Shown in pieces: positions 47,439-57,188 of a stretch of 64,000 bases of DNA (the first letter of the stretch is position 1; each line of letters opens with the position of its first letter). Position numbers and translations under genes: made by a program. The notes beneath the pieces were generated by a model. That model was given only the letters and a program-made list of their open reading frames with translations. It was not told the DNA's origin and searched no databases. Source of the stretch: Pinus tabuliformis (taxonomy: Eukaryota; Streptophyta; Pinopsida; Pinales; Pinaceae); contig CM062820.1 of the NCBI GenBank assembly GCA_031772625.1, positions 312,779,840 through 312,843,839 on the forward strand, read 5' to 3'.

Positions 47439-49379
47439 TCATCCTTGAGCAACCTTGCTCCTGCTCCTTGTCCTTGGCCGAGGACTCGGGATCGGAACAG
47501 GGTCTTTCTTTCCCGCTTTTGAGGGCCCTGCCTTCTCTGCCCCTGGTGGTGACGAGGGTGGCGCTTCTTCCCCCTTTTTCATTTCCTTGAGCCGGGCTTC
47601 AGAAGGCGACTGGCTTATTTTTCGTGTCCAGGAAGTGACTTTTGGGCTTCCCTTCTTGGGGGTGGCCTGTGTTTTAGAGGGAGTTCTTGTACTGGGTGAA
47701 GTAGGAACACTCCCTAAAGTGGTTTGGCTGCTGGGAGGAGGCTGCGACTTGTCTGTTTTCATTCTCTGACTTTTCCTGGCTTCGGAAGGTAGAGGGATCT
47801 CCCTCTCTCTCTTTTCTTTTGGTTTTGCAGGTGTGCTGAGGGCGGCCAGCGCAGCTGCCGCCTCCTTCTCGAGAAGACCAGCCTTCTCTTTCTTGCGTTT
47901 TGCTCTCTCAGAGCTCCTTGTAGAGGGACCCTCCTTTTTAGATTTCGGGCTTCCTGTAGAAGACCCTGCTTTGCCCGCTTCCGGGCCTCCTGTAGAAGAT
48001 TCGGCTTTAGCCACTCTCGGGCTTTCAGTAGAAGGCCCTCTCTCTGTCTTCAGGCCTCCTGTAGGAGGCTATTTCTCAATGACTTTCGGGCTTCCTGTAG
48101 AAGATTCGGCTTTAGCCACTCCCGAGCTTTCAGTAGAAGGCCCTCTCTCTGTCTTCAGGCCTCCTGTAGGAGGCTGTTTCTCAATGACTTTCGGGCTTCC
48201 TGTAGAAGCCTTGGTCTTTGCTTTTGGGCTTCCTGTAGAAGCCTGCTTCTTAATGATCTTCGGGCTTCCTGTAGAAGCCTGTGTTTTTGTTTTTGGGCTT
48301 CCTGTAGAAGCCTTCGTCTGCTTTCCTGTAGGCATTGTTCTTGGGATTCCTGTAGAACACTGCTTCTGTGTCCCTGCAGATGCAAATGTCACCACCTTTT
48401 CTTGCTTGGCTGCATGGATTTTGCTTTTGGCTTTGGCTGCAGGAGCTGACGAGGTGCTTGGGCTGACGGGGACCACCTCAGTTTTGACCGTCCTACTTTT
48501 CAACCTCTTTTCTCTTGCTGACAGGATGGGGGTGTCCTCTTTTGCTCTGTCATCCTTTCCCTCCTCCTTCTCCTTTCGTTCTTTCTTCTGTGTTGGAGTC
48601 GGGATCTTTCGGCCTTTCCCTTTCTTACTCTCGGCTACTGCCTCTTCTTCCTCACTGCTAGAGGAACCCGTTTCTTCAATCAACATCTTTATATCCCCCT
48701 CTCTCGTTAAATTCCTAAATGACTCCCATGAGAGGGGAACTTTATATGAGTGGAGAGCATCCTCCACAAGAAGCTTGATTAGCCCATGGTGGGCTACCTG
48801 ATCCGGTATGCCGTCCTTGAGCTTTGTAGCGCACTCCATCAAGGACTGTAGCAAAAAGTAAGGAATGCTCAGTCTCTGCTCTGCAGGAAGATCAATCCGG
48901 TGTCTTAGTTCATTGAGCAGCCTGAAGTGATATGCATACACGATGCTGAAACGACCTTCACAGGTGATATATTTCATGATTTGCAAACTGACTTCGTTCC
49001 ATGGTGGCAACAGGCTTGTCCTTCTCACCCCATTTTTATCCTCCGTGAATTCTTCTTCAGGTGGGAAGAACTCTTTCTTGGCTTGCTGGCTTAGCTTTCT
49101 TTCGTCCTTGTCCCATGGCAGACCCATAGGGAGTTCTGTGATCCGACTGATTTGTTCTGGGGTGAGCTTGAGGCTCAGACCTCTGAAGTTCACTGTGGCC
49201 AGTGTCTGGGATTTAGGCTTCAGAGCCTGCAAGAATTCTTCGGCTACTTCATCATCGTAGCCCTGCAGCTTATCACAAAAAGTCATCCATTGTGCTCTGG
49301 TGAAGAGCTCTACCACTGCCGGGTTTCTCCTCAATTTATCTGAATCCGTGGGTTCTCGCCTAATAAATCCACCCGGCAT
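47439..49379 (-). pseudogene. Additional ORF (aORF) downstream of pol, one nonsense codon
   Basis: A single frame of 646 codons broken by one TAG at 48068-48066. The neighbouring repeat unit has CAG at the same place (VIEKQPPTGG), so this is a point nonsense change. Residues 1-225 look globular (RAQWMTFCDKLQGYDDEVAE, PMGLPWDKDERK, YFLLQSLMECATKL). Then comes a Ser/Glu run and a highly charged Lys/Glu stretch. From about residue 335 on there are 11-12 residue repeats of the form STGSPKxxxK, followed by a Pro/Ser/Lys-rich end with an Arg/Ser tail. I see no signal peptide or membrane segment, so an envelope role is unsupported. Position and sense match the extra ORF of Athila/Retand-type elements. 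Function unknown; the basic, repetitive tail suggests nucleic-acid binding, as inference. Confidence 0.75.
47951..48357 (-). repeat. Coding array of the TTCTACAGGAA word (33-36 bp period)
   Basis: Exact plus-strand TTCCTGTAGAA occurs at 47951, 48092, 48197, 48230, 48266, 48299 and 48347, with one-base variants between. Steps are multiples of three, mostly 33 or 36 bp. In the aORF frame each word encodes STG of STGSP. The shifted frame is also open over 48385-48155 and gives repeated LLQEA. Confidence 0.9.
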
Positions 49380-49657
49380 GATGGCACAATTTTCTTAACC
49401 GGAGGTGGTGATGGTGGCAGAGAGTTTAGTTTCGGGGACAGAGTGTAGAACAATGCGCATAACCCACAAAATTTTCAACACAGTCTAATTACTCAACAAT
49501 CCTATAGAATGACAGTATAGGCACACAGACAGCAATTTCACCACTTTCTCTATACCCAGACAGTGACTGACAATCCTACCACCTTTAATGACCATTTGCA
49601 TGAGAAGTCCAGGGTTACCTCGTTACTCGGCCACCTTTTTTTACGTGAGCACCCGCG

Positions 49658-49749
49658 TTCCTGTAGAAGACTGCGTTCCTATAGAACTGTGTTCCTGTAG
49701 AACTGCGTTCCTGTAGAACTGTGTTCCTGTAGGAGCTGTTCCTGTAGGA
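49658..49749 (-). repeat. Noncoding array of TTCCTGTAGAA, about 16-bp period
   Basis: Words start at 49658, 49676 (variant CTATAGAA), 49692, 49708, 49724 and 49739 (both ending GTAGGA). Spacing is 18, 16, 16, 16 and 15 bp, with CTGYG linkers. It ends about 280 bp upstream of the aORF start. Confidence 0.9.
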
Positions 49750-50802
49750 GCAGTGTGCAAACTTCAGGGAGGACTGTAGTTGGCCAGCGGTCGAGATGTG
49801 CTTCACCGGCGTTCTGGTAGCCGAAAGCTCGGCGTATCAACGTGCAGAGGAAATCAGAAGAGCCACTCGAGTTTTGAAGTGGAGGTTGATGAATACATGC
49901 GCATAATCTAGCCGGTTAGATTTTGAATCGGCACAGCTCGTGGCGCGGGGGGTGAGCTGTCCCCGCCGGACTGTTGGGCGACGTCACCCATCATTCGCCT
50001 GCATATTCACTCGCTGCCGCATTCATTCCCACAGATCTACCGCCGCCCTTTTCGGTTAAACTCGTTTCTCGGTTAACGGGACTATCCTCACGTGCGTGCT
50101 GTGTATTTTCTTTGTCGTGGCTGCCACCCAATCATCCGACTATACCATAACTAGCCGACGTGGCCAGTCAACTGGCCATACGGCCGCTCAACCATTCATT
50201 TCTACGCCATGCAAACAAATCAAAGTAATACTCATGCGATTTGGTGGAAGGAAGGGTTGAGACACTTACCTGCGCGCGGCTGCACACGATTTTTCGGTTT
50301 TTGGACGACGGGGAGCGGATCTACCTGCTGCATGCGGCTTACACAGTCCCGGAGGCTCATGGTTACAGGATGCTGGCGATGGAGTGGATGCTCTGGTTGC
50401 CTGCGCCCGTGTGTTGTTTGCAGATGGCGGTGCTATGAATGGTATCCACTCATGCAGGTTTGACTGTTACAGGATTCCCGCGGGGTGCCTTGTAACAGTC
50501 TCGCCTCCTTGGGTGCATGCTGCATGACGATGGATAGAATCTTCTGATCACGCTCCCGGAGCTTCTGATGCTCGACATGGATGTGGTATGAGCTCTCGGT
50601 GCTTGTTTTTCTTTGACAAATGGCTTTACCACGAGAACTCATTGATATGGTTTGCTGGTGCAGGGATCTTGGGTGCAGGTCAACGAGGATGGTGGAGCAA
50701 GGTAACAGCGTCGTGCATGGGCCCAAAAGAGGCTTGCATGTGTCCAAACCAACCCATAGTCATCAGATCTGTTCATGAAATGCATTCTGGGCTGTTCTGA
50801 GC

Positions 50803-50947
50803 TTCTACAGGAAGTTTCCTGTAGAAATACAGAGCTTCCTGTAGACAGACAGCTCTTCCTGTAGAAATTTTCACCTTCCTGTAGAAATTTGCACCTTCCT
50901 GTAGAAAATCGCACCTTCCTGTAGAAAATCTGCGTCTTCCTGTAGGA
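50803..50947 (-). repeat. Noncoding array of TTCCTGTAGAA, 20-bp period
   Basis: Words start at 50816, 50836, 50856, 50876, 50896 and 50916, exactly 20 bp apart, with a last one at 50937. An inverted copy, TTCTACAGGAA, stands just before them at 50803-50813. Two helical turns per unit would place all sites on one face of the DNA. Confidence 0.92.
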
Positions 50948-51171
50948 GACTCAATCTATAATGAAAGTGCACATACCTTGAAGAACATAAGCATTCTTGG
51001 AGGAGGTGCTGGTGAGGTGTTTTGGCTGCATGATAAGGACTTTTGGCCTTGAGTTGAGAGGCTTCCTCTCCTCCATAGAACACCTGCAATCTGCATGCAA
51101 CTTTCACATAAGAAACTTGTTGATCTTGTATTTTTTTCTTTTTCTTTTTTTTTTCTTTTTTTTTTTTTTTT

Positions 51172-51403
51172 GGAAGATAGCAGGGGCGCCTCAATGAGAT
51201 TTTCACCCTTACCACCTGCCTTAAGCACCTCAGAGAGGTTTTCACTCAAGGATCTTTATCTCTTTTTTCTTTTTCTTTTTTTTTTTGAAAGATAGTAGGG
51301 GCGCCTCAATGAGGTTTTCACCCCTACCACTTGCCTTGGGCGCCTCAGAAAGGTTTTCACCCAAGGATCTTTATTATTTATTTATTATTATTATTTTTTT
51401 TAG
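51172..51403. repeat. About 115-bp duplication with pyrimidine tracts
   Basis: GGGGCGCCTCAATGAG, TTTTCACCC, the CTACCAC/TTACCAC word, CGCCTCAGAxAGGTTTTCAC and CAAGGATCTTTAT occur twice. Each is preceded by a T/C-rich run. It lies just downstream of the pol stop. Confidence 0.8.
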
Positions 51404-51408
51404 ATTCT

Positions 51409-54400
51409 TCACGGTGTGCCCAAAGCAGGGGCAGAACCCTTCTCTATGACCAATACTGCCTTCTCCATAGTTTTGATGAACTCTTGTCTGGAGGGAGGCT
51501 TCCTGTAGATCTTCAATCGATGCCCGTTGACAAGCATGGGGATGGCTTCCTCATCAATGGTCCGAATAAGAACAGATCCATTGTCATGACATTTTTCCAC
51601 TGAATATGGCCCGAGCCATCTGGTTCTCAGCTTCCCCTTGAAGTCTTTGTATCTGGAATCATACAACAAAGCCCAATCTCCCGGCTGAAATTGCTTGTCA
51701 TGGAGATGTTGGTCATGCCACACCTTTCTCTGAAGTTGGACCACTTCTGAGTGAAGGAGGGCCTGCATGCGGTGCTCATCCAGTCCATTCAGCTGCAATA
51801 GCCTTTCTTGTTGTGCATGGCTGAGATCTAGATCCAGCTGAGCTGCCATCCTCAAAGTGTTGTATTCGAACTCAATGGACAGCAAAGCCTTCTTCCCATA
51901 GACCAGCTCATAAGGTGTGAAGCCGATGGTGGTCTTCCAAGTGGTGTTGTAAGCCCATGTGGCTTCAACCAGGCGATCTGCCCAGTCCTTTCTGCTGCTG
52001 CTCACCACCTTGGTCAAGATCCCTTCTAATGCTCTATTGGTGACTTCCACCTGCCCATTTTCTTGAGGATGATAGGGGGTGGAAGTCCTATGCTTGATCT
52101 TGTGATGAGCTAGTAGATCTTCAACCAAGTTGGATGTGAACTGGCTCCCTTGATCGGTCACCAGCTCTCTTGGGTAGCCAAACTTGTAGAAGATGTTCTC
52201 TCTTAAGAACTCGACCACCCTTTCTTCTGTTGCTGCTTTGATTGCTTTGGTCTCTGCCCACTTTGTCAAATAGTCAGTGCACACAATGATGTAAGACCTT
52301 TGCCTTGAAGGAGGGTTGATTGGGCCCACAAAGTCCATACCCCACTTCTCAAATGGCTCAAGGGTCACTTGAGGTTGGAGAGGCATCTCATCCCTTTGGG
52401 TCGGTTTCCCCATTCTTTGGCATTGGTCACACTGACTGACATATCTTCTGACATCTTGATGAAGTGTGGGCCAATAGTAGCCTGCCTGCAGGATCTTGAA
52501 GGCAGTTCTCTTTGCTGCAAAATGTCCTCCACAAGGCCCATCATGACAGGTGAGGAGGAGGTCAAAGACTTCCTCCTCCCTTACACAATGCCTTAAGATC
52601 TGATCGGGGCCAAGCTTGAACAAATTGCCCCCGATCCAGGTAAATGAGGCACTCTTTCTGATGATTCTGCTCTTCTCTTTTGAAGAGAGGTGCGGAGGGA
52701 ACTGAGCTGAAACAAGGTAGTTTGCTATATCAGCAAACCATGGAGAGAGTACTGAGATAGCAAACAGATGTTCATCAGGCATCTGGTCATCCACCGTCCC
52801 ATCTTCATCTGCAGACAAATCCAATCTAGATAAAAAATCAGCAATAACATTTTCTCTACCTGGTTTATCAACAATGGTTAAGTCAAACTGCTGCAATAAA
52901 AGTAACCATCTAATAATACGAGCATTCACATCTGGTTTATTCATTAAATATCGGATTGCAGCATGGTCAGTATGTACAAATGTTTGATAGCCAGTGATGT
53001 AATGTCGGAACTTGTTCAGTGCATGGACCACAACTAAGAATTCTTTCTCGGTTACAGTGTAATTCAGCTCAACTTTGGACAAGTTTTTGCTAACGAAGTA
53101 AATGGCATATGGAAGTTTTTGCTCAACTTGTCCTAAGGCTGCACCTATGGCTTTGTTCGAGGCATCAGTGTGGATGTGGAAAGGTAGGGCCCAGTTTGGA
53201 CCTCTCAGGATTGGTGCTGACACTAACTTGTCTTTTAATTCATTCAAACTCTTCTGACAATCATCAGTCCAATTAAACTCCACATCTTTTGCCAAAAGGC
53301 CAAACAATGGCGAGGCTAGCTTGCTGAAGTCTTTAATGAATCTTCGGTAATATCCTGCTAATCCCAAGAAACTCCTAACATCCCTTACCTTCTGTGGAGG
53401 TGGAACCTTCTTGATTAGAGCAATTTTGTTAGGATCCACCTGTAACCCTTGGCGAGAGATGGTATGGCCTAGCACGGTCCCTTCAGTCATTAGGAATTCA
53501 CATTTTTCAGGGCTAAGGGACAAGTTCATCTCGATGCACTTGGTTAGGACTTTTCCCAAATTGGACAATGCTTCCTGGAAGTTGGCCCCATAAGGAGTAA
53601 AGTCATCCATATAGATTTCTACTGCATCATGGACCAGCTCCGAGAAGATGCTCAAGACAGCTCTCTGGAAGGTAGCAGGAGCATTGCATAGCCCAAAGGG
53701 AAGGACACGGTAGGCAAAGGTACCCCAAGGACAGGTGAAGGTGGTCTTATCTTGGTCTTCTGGGCTGATTTGAATCTGATTGTACCCGCTAAACCCATCT
53801 AGGAAAGAGAAGAACTTCTTTCCTGCCAGTCCATCCAACACTTGATCTATGAAAGGTAGAGGGAAATGGTCTTTCTTGGTAGCTTTGTTCAGTTCTCGGT
53901 AGTCCACACAGATTCTCCATTTCCCATTTTTCTTGGGAACCAAGACCAGAGGGGACACCCATTCACTATCTGAGATGGGGTAGATGAATCCGGCATCCAA
54001 CAGTTTCTGCAATTCTTCCTTGACAATGTCCTTAAGGGCTGGATTCATTCTCCTCTGGGGTTGCCTAACCGGTTTACAATCCTCTTTGATGTATATATGA
54101 TGGGTACAGACCGAGGGATGGACTCCTTTCATCTCCTTATAGCTCCAAGCAAAAGCATCTAGGTGGTTGGCCAACAGACTACACAGCTCCTTTTCCTGGG
54201 AAGGAGATAGGGAGGAGCTGATCTTTAATGCTCTCTCAGGGCCGAACTCCACGTTTTTGACTCTGGGAGTGACAGGGTTGGTTGTACAAAGGTCCACTAA
54301 GGTGCTAGCTTGGGCATCCTCCACCAACTTCTCTAAGGATAATGCACTGGAAGGTGGATTCTGGATCAGAGTCTCAATCAAGTCATCCTCAGTTGGAGGG

Positions 54401-55911
54401 TCTCTTCTAGTGGTATCTAGGGTACACAGAGGTGCTGAGTACACCTCATCTTCTTCTCCTTCTTCTAGCCAAAGTGGTAAATCATGCTCTAAGGAGGGTT
54501 GGGCAGGAGGGTATAGGACTAGCTGCTTGGACATGGGACCATTTTTGATGGTCATATTTCCTGCACGACAACTTATGTAAGCATCTGCAGTAGCTAACCA
54601 AGGCCTTCCCAAAATGAGAGGATATCCAGTAAGCTTGGCCTTTGGTTGCAGAACCAGGAAGTCTGCAGGGTATTCCCAAGAATCAATAGAGACCAAGACA
54701 TCCTCCACAATCCCTTCGGGAGTCACGGTGGAGCGATCTGCTAATTGCAGTACTGTCGAGGTCTTCCTTAAGGAACCCTGAAGATTGAGTTTAAGCATAG
54801 TATCTCTGGTCATCACATTAATGGCAGCTCCCAGATCAATCAAGGTGTGAGGTATAATGGTGCCATTGATGTGGACATCTACTACAGGACTTCCAGGATC
54901 TAGGTACTTTGGGCAGATGACTTGTCCTAGCATAAGGTCGGACAGTTGTCCTATGACATTGATAGTTGAGGCATCTTTCTTTCTCCTGCCTGGGTGTTTA
55001 AAGCACTTTTCCTTAACCAGTTTGTTGTATATGGGCACATCCTTGATGGCTTGGAGAAGTGGTATCTTCACACACAACTGCTTGAGCTCTCCCAGAAGCT
55101 CATCTTCTTCCGGGTTGGGTTGTGTGGTGGTTGCAAGTCTCTCAGGAAAGGGTGGAATAGGCTTTGGTTCACTCTCCTGATGGTCTTCCTCATCCTCTGG
55201 GGGAGGAGGTTGGTGATCTGGAAGAGTCTTTCCAGATCTAAGATTGATCTCCTGGATCTCCACAGCATAGGTAGGACATGATGTTTCCCCAGTGTATACC
55301 TGTTGAGCCTGTCTATTGTTGGGGTTCGGGTTCGGTTGAGCAGGCATTTGAGGTTGCCTTGGAGGAGCAGGAGGTAAAGGCTGAGGTTGAACTGGTGGTG
55401 GAGGCAAAATGGCAGGAGGAGTGTTGTATTGGGGCCTCCACCCCGACTGAGGTGCACTCCACTGAGGCTGTGACTGGGCGTGTGAATGATATGAATGAGA
55501 AGTAGGTTGAGCAGGGTACTGAGGTGGATAAGACCATGGAGGAGGCATGGACCAAGAAGGATGAGTAGGGGGACCCCAAGAAGGCATGGGAGTCGATTGG
55601 TTGGGGTTATAATAAGCTTGTGGTGCCCCTTGCATTCCCTGCTGATAAGGTCTAGATCCTTGTGGCCTCCTTTGGTTGATGAAGTAGAGAGGTTCAATGG
55701 GGGCTTCGGTCCCTTGGTACATGGCTTTAAACCCAGGTAAGGTTGGACACTGATTTGTTGGATGGTCCTCCTCACAAACAAAACACACTTCAACCGAGTG
55801 CAATGGGCATTCGTTCTTAGGGTGTCTTCTGGTGCACCTAGGGCAGAAGACAGCCAAGGCTCTCTCAGCTTCTTCCTTCTTCTGCTGGATCCCGAATGTG
55901 TCCAGCTGCAT
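51409..55911 (-). CDS. Gypsy polyprotein: zinc knuckles, protease, RT, RNase H, integrase (1500 codons, intact)
   Basis: Two zinc knuckles come first (C23-C26-H30-C35 and C43-C46-H50-C55), then a Pro/Gln-rich linker to about 250. Protease has LIDLGAAINVM with catalytic Asp359. RT spans about 600-790 with YMDD at 767-770 (IYMDDF). RNase H spans about 909-1030 (HTDASN, TEKEFL, HTDHAA). Integrase has the HHCC linker (H1123, H1130, C1161, C1164) and the DDE core D1193 (WGMDF), D1253 (VTDQGSQF) and E1289 (VEVTNRALE). A conserved tail around 1415-1480 includes WLGPYSVEK. No stop or shift in 4.5 kb. The true start is probably further up: the frame continues into gag (same phase) through one TAG at 55923-55921, so zinc knuckles and gag were one polyprotein. 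Active-site residues look intact. Confidence 0.93.
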   Translation of the reverse strand: MQLDTFGIQQKKEEAERALAVFCPRCTRRHPKNECPLHSVEVCFVCEEDHPTNQCPTLPGFKAMYQGTEAPIEPLYFINQRRPQGSRPYQQGMQGAPQAYYNPNQSTPMPSWGPPTHPSWSMPPPWSYPPQYPAQPTSHSYHSHAQSQPQWSAPQSGWRPQYNTPPAILPPPPVQPQPLPPAPPRQPQMPAQPNPNPNNRQAQQVYTGETSCPTYAVEIQEINLRSGKTLPDHQPPPPEDEEDHQESEPKPIPPFPERLATTTQPNPEEDELLGELKQLCVKIPLLQAIKDVPIYNKLVKEKCFKHPGRRKKDASTINVIGQLSDLMLGQVICPKYLDPGSPVVDVHINGTIIPHTLIDLGAAINVMTRDTMLKLNLQGSLRKTSTVLQLADRSTVTPEGIVEDVLVSIDSWEYPADFLVLQPKAKLTGYPLILGRPWLATADAYISCRAGNMTIKNGPMSKQLVLYPPAQPSLEHDLPLWLEEGEEDEVYSAPLCTLDTTRRDPPTEDDLIETLIQNPPSSALSLEKLVEDAQASTLVDLCTTNPVTPRVKNVEFGPERALKISSSLSPSQEKELCSLLANHLDAFAWSYKEMKGVHPSVCTHHIYIKEDCKPVRQPQRRMNPALKDIVKEELQKLLDAGFIYPISDSEWVSPLVLVPKKNGKWRICVDYRELNKATKKDHFPLPFIDQVLDGLAGKKFFSFLDGFSGYNQIQISPEDQDKTTFTCPWGTFAYRVLPFGLCNAPATFQRAVLSIFSELVHDAVEIYMDDFTPYGANFQEALSNLGKVLTKCIEMNLSLSPEKCEFLMTEGTVLGHTISRQGLQVDPNKIALIKKVPPPQKVRDVRSFLGLAGYYRRFIKDFSKLASPLFGLLAKDVEFNWTDDCQKSLNELKDKLVSAPILRGPNWALPFHIHTDASNKAIGAALGQVEQKLPYAIYFVSKNLSKVELNYTVTEKEFLVVVHALNKFRHYITGYQTFVHTDHAAIRYLMNKPDVNARIIRWLLLLQQFDLTIVDKPGRENVIADFLSRLDLSADEDGTVDDQMPDEHLFAISVLSPWFADIANYLVSAQFPPHLSSKEKSRIIRKSASFTWIGGNLFKLGPDQILRHCVREEEVFDLLLTCHDGPCGGHFAAKRTAFKILQAGYYWPTLHQDVRRYVSQCDQCQRMGKPTQRDEMPLQPQVTLEPFEKWGMDFVGPINPPSRQRSYIIVCTDYLTKWAETKAIKAATEERVVEFLRENIFYKFGYPRELVTDQGSQFTSNLVEDLLAHHKIKHRTSTPYHPQENGQVEVTNRALEGILTKVVSSSRKDWADRLVEATWAYNTTWKTTIGFTPYELVYGKKALLSIEFEYNTLRMAAQLDLDLSHAQQERLLQLNGLDEHRMQALLHSEVVQLQRKVWHDQHLHDKQFQPGDWALLYDSRYKDFKGKLRTRWLGPYSVEKCHDNGSVLIRTIDEEAIPMLVNGHRLKIYRKPPSRQEFIKTMEKAVLVIEKGSAPALGTP

Positions 55912-55920
55912 GGCAATGGT

Positions 55921-56843
55921 CTATCTCACCTCACTCTTAAGATCTTCTAGTTGGTTTGTAAACTCATGTTTGGAGAAAGGGACACCAGTGGAGAGGAGAT
56001 TTCCTCTACCTCGTTTCCTAGCTGCCCTGGAATGATTTCTAAACACAGTGTTGATGTCCTCATAAGGCAGTTGGTAAATGTCCCCCCCAGCTAACATGTG
56101 AAGATTGTCTAAGAGATCTTCAGGGACTCCTCGGAGTAGAACCAACTTGAGGGATTCAGGGTCAAGTGTGCACCTGGTCCGCTTATAGCTAAGTTGGAAC
56201 CTCTCCTCATAATCCTCTAAGGACTCATCATTTCCCATTGTCATCCGAAAGATTTCTCCCTTGGCTTCCTTAGACCTACTGTAATCCCTATACTTGGTAT
56301 TGAAGGCTTGCTGCATCTGAGCCCAAGTAGTGATACTATTCCCAGGTAATCCCATGAACCAGCGTAATGCTGCATCCTTAAGAGTTGAAGGGAAAAGCTT
56401 CAGCTTTTGCTCATCTCGGTATAGTCATAAGTTCTACAAAGGACAGCAAACTCAAACAAGGAGGTATCAGGATCCTCAGTGGTCAGTCCATGGAAGTGAG
56501 GCAAGGCGGAGGGGCTAATGTTCTTCATTTTCATCTCTCCATTGGTCTCTCGGATGGGGAATGCACCTTCTATTCTCTCATCCTCTCTTCTATTATCAGC
56601 CATGGCTTCAGATGGAGTGGTTTCTAACTCTTCTTCTTCTATAGGGTCTTGGTATATCTCAGGTTGTTCACCTATAGGTTCCTCTGGGTCACTGTCACCA
56701 AAGAAGAGAGAAGGGTGACTTAGAGATGTGGTGGGGGTGTTGGGTAGGAATTTTCCTGATTTATCTCGGTTCCTACGAGGCATGAAATGGAAAGGACTTT
56801 TCTTTTTTGATTGCTTTTGCTTTTTTTTCTTTGGTACCTGCAA
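55921..56843 (-). pseudogene. Gag, with one frameshift and a terminal nonsense codon
   Basis: Structural protein forming the virus-like particle. The first frame (56843-56400) has a Lys-rich start, an acidic middle and ALPHFHGLTTEDPDTSLFEF, the usual start of the plant gag core. The frame then shifts near 56420, where YDYTE is followed in the other phase by QKLKLFPSTLKDAALRWFMG. It continues as an open frame (56355-55921) with the NSITTWAQMQQAFNTKY and LEDYEERFQLSYKR gag signatures. It ends at a TAG just before the pol frame, in phase with it. The frameshift makes this gag non-functional as read. It could be an assembly artefact, since pol is clean. Confidence 0.85.
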
Positions 56844-56907
56844 AACTGAAACAGAGTGATCTACAACTAACTATCTTGCTCAAATGAAATTGCGGAATTG
56901 GAAAGCT

Positions 56908-57068
56908 AATCTAGGAAAGCAAGAAATACTAATCTATGAAAGCAGGAAATGCTAATCTATGAAAGCAGGAAATGCTAATCTATGAAAGCAGGAAATACTA
57001 ATCTATGAAAGCAGGAAATGCTAATCTATGAAAGCAGGAAATGCTAATCTATGAAAGCAGGAAATGCT
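56908..57068. repeat. 23-bp minisatellite in the retrotransposon leader, 7 copies
   Basis: Units AATCTATGAAAGCAGGAAAT plus GCT or ACT start at 56908, 56931, 56954, 56977, 57000, 57023 and 57046. They lie between the primer site and gag, where packaging signals are expected. Variation is limited to a few sites. Confidence 0.9.
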
Positions 57069-57162
57069 AAGCTACTTTTGCAGAATGGAAATGAAATAAA
57101 CTACTGAGCAGAAGTAAGAGTACGAAAGTAGAAGAAAAGCAACAATTACTAATACTCTGACG

Positions 57163-57182
57163 CTCCCCCGGCAACGGCGCCA
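57163..57182 (-). other. Primer binding site, tRNA-Asp type
   Basis: The minus strand reads TGGCGCCGTTGCCGGGGGAG. This matches the primer site complementary to the 3' end of plant tRNA-Asp used by Athila/Tat-type elements. It is separated from the LTR by the six bases 57183-57188. Confidence 0.85.
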
Positions 57183-57188
57183 AGAAGA

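Larger units (their letters stand above)
49380..51408 (-). other. Noncoding spacer between pol and the aORF
   Basis: About 2 kb with no credible frame. It holds two noncoding arrays of the TTCCTGTAGAA word, a GC-rich, CpG-rich section (49900-50460) and pyrimidine runs (51125-51175 and 51258-51287). The GC-rich part may contain the promoter or a splice site for the aORF message; none is provable here. Confidence 0.6.

Noticed and set aside
47833..48801. 322-codon plus-strand ORF rich in LPVE repeats
   Set aside because: Antisense shadow of the aORF; the repeats are the complement of the STGSP array.
50803..50947. 20-bp periodic words as a CRISPR-like array
   Set aside because: The repeat is 11 bp and the linkers only 9 bp; no cas-like genes. 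It fits a retroelement cis array better.
54167..54580. 137-codon plus-strand ORF over pol
   Set aside because: Antisense shadow of a conserved pol frame.
55068..55916. 282-codon minus-strand ORF overlapping pol
   Set aside because: Out-of-frame shadow of the Pro/Gln-rich linker of pol; no domain.
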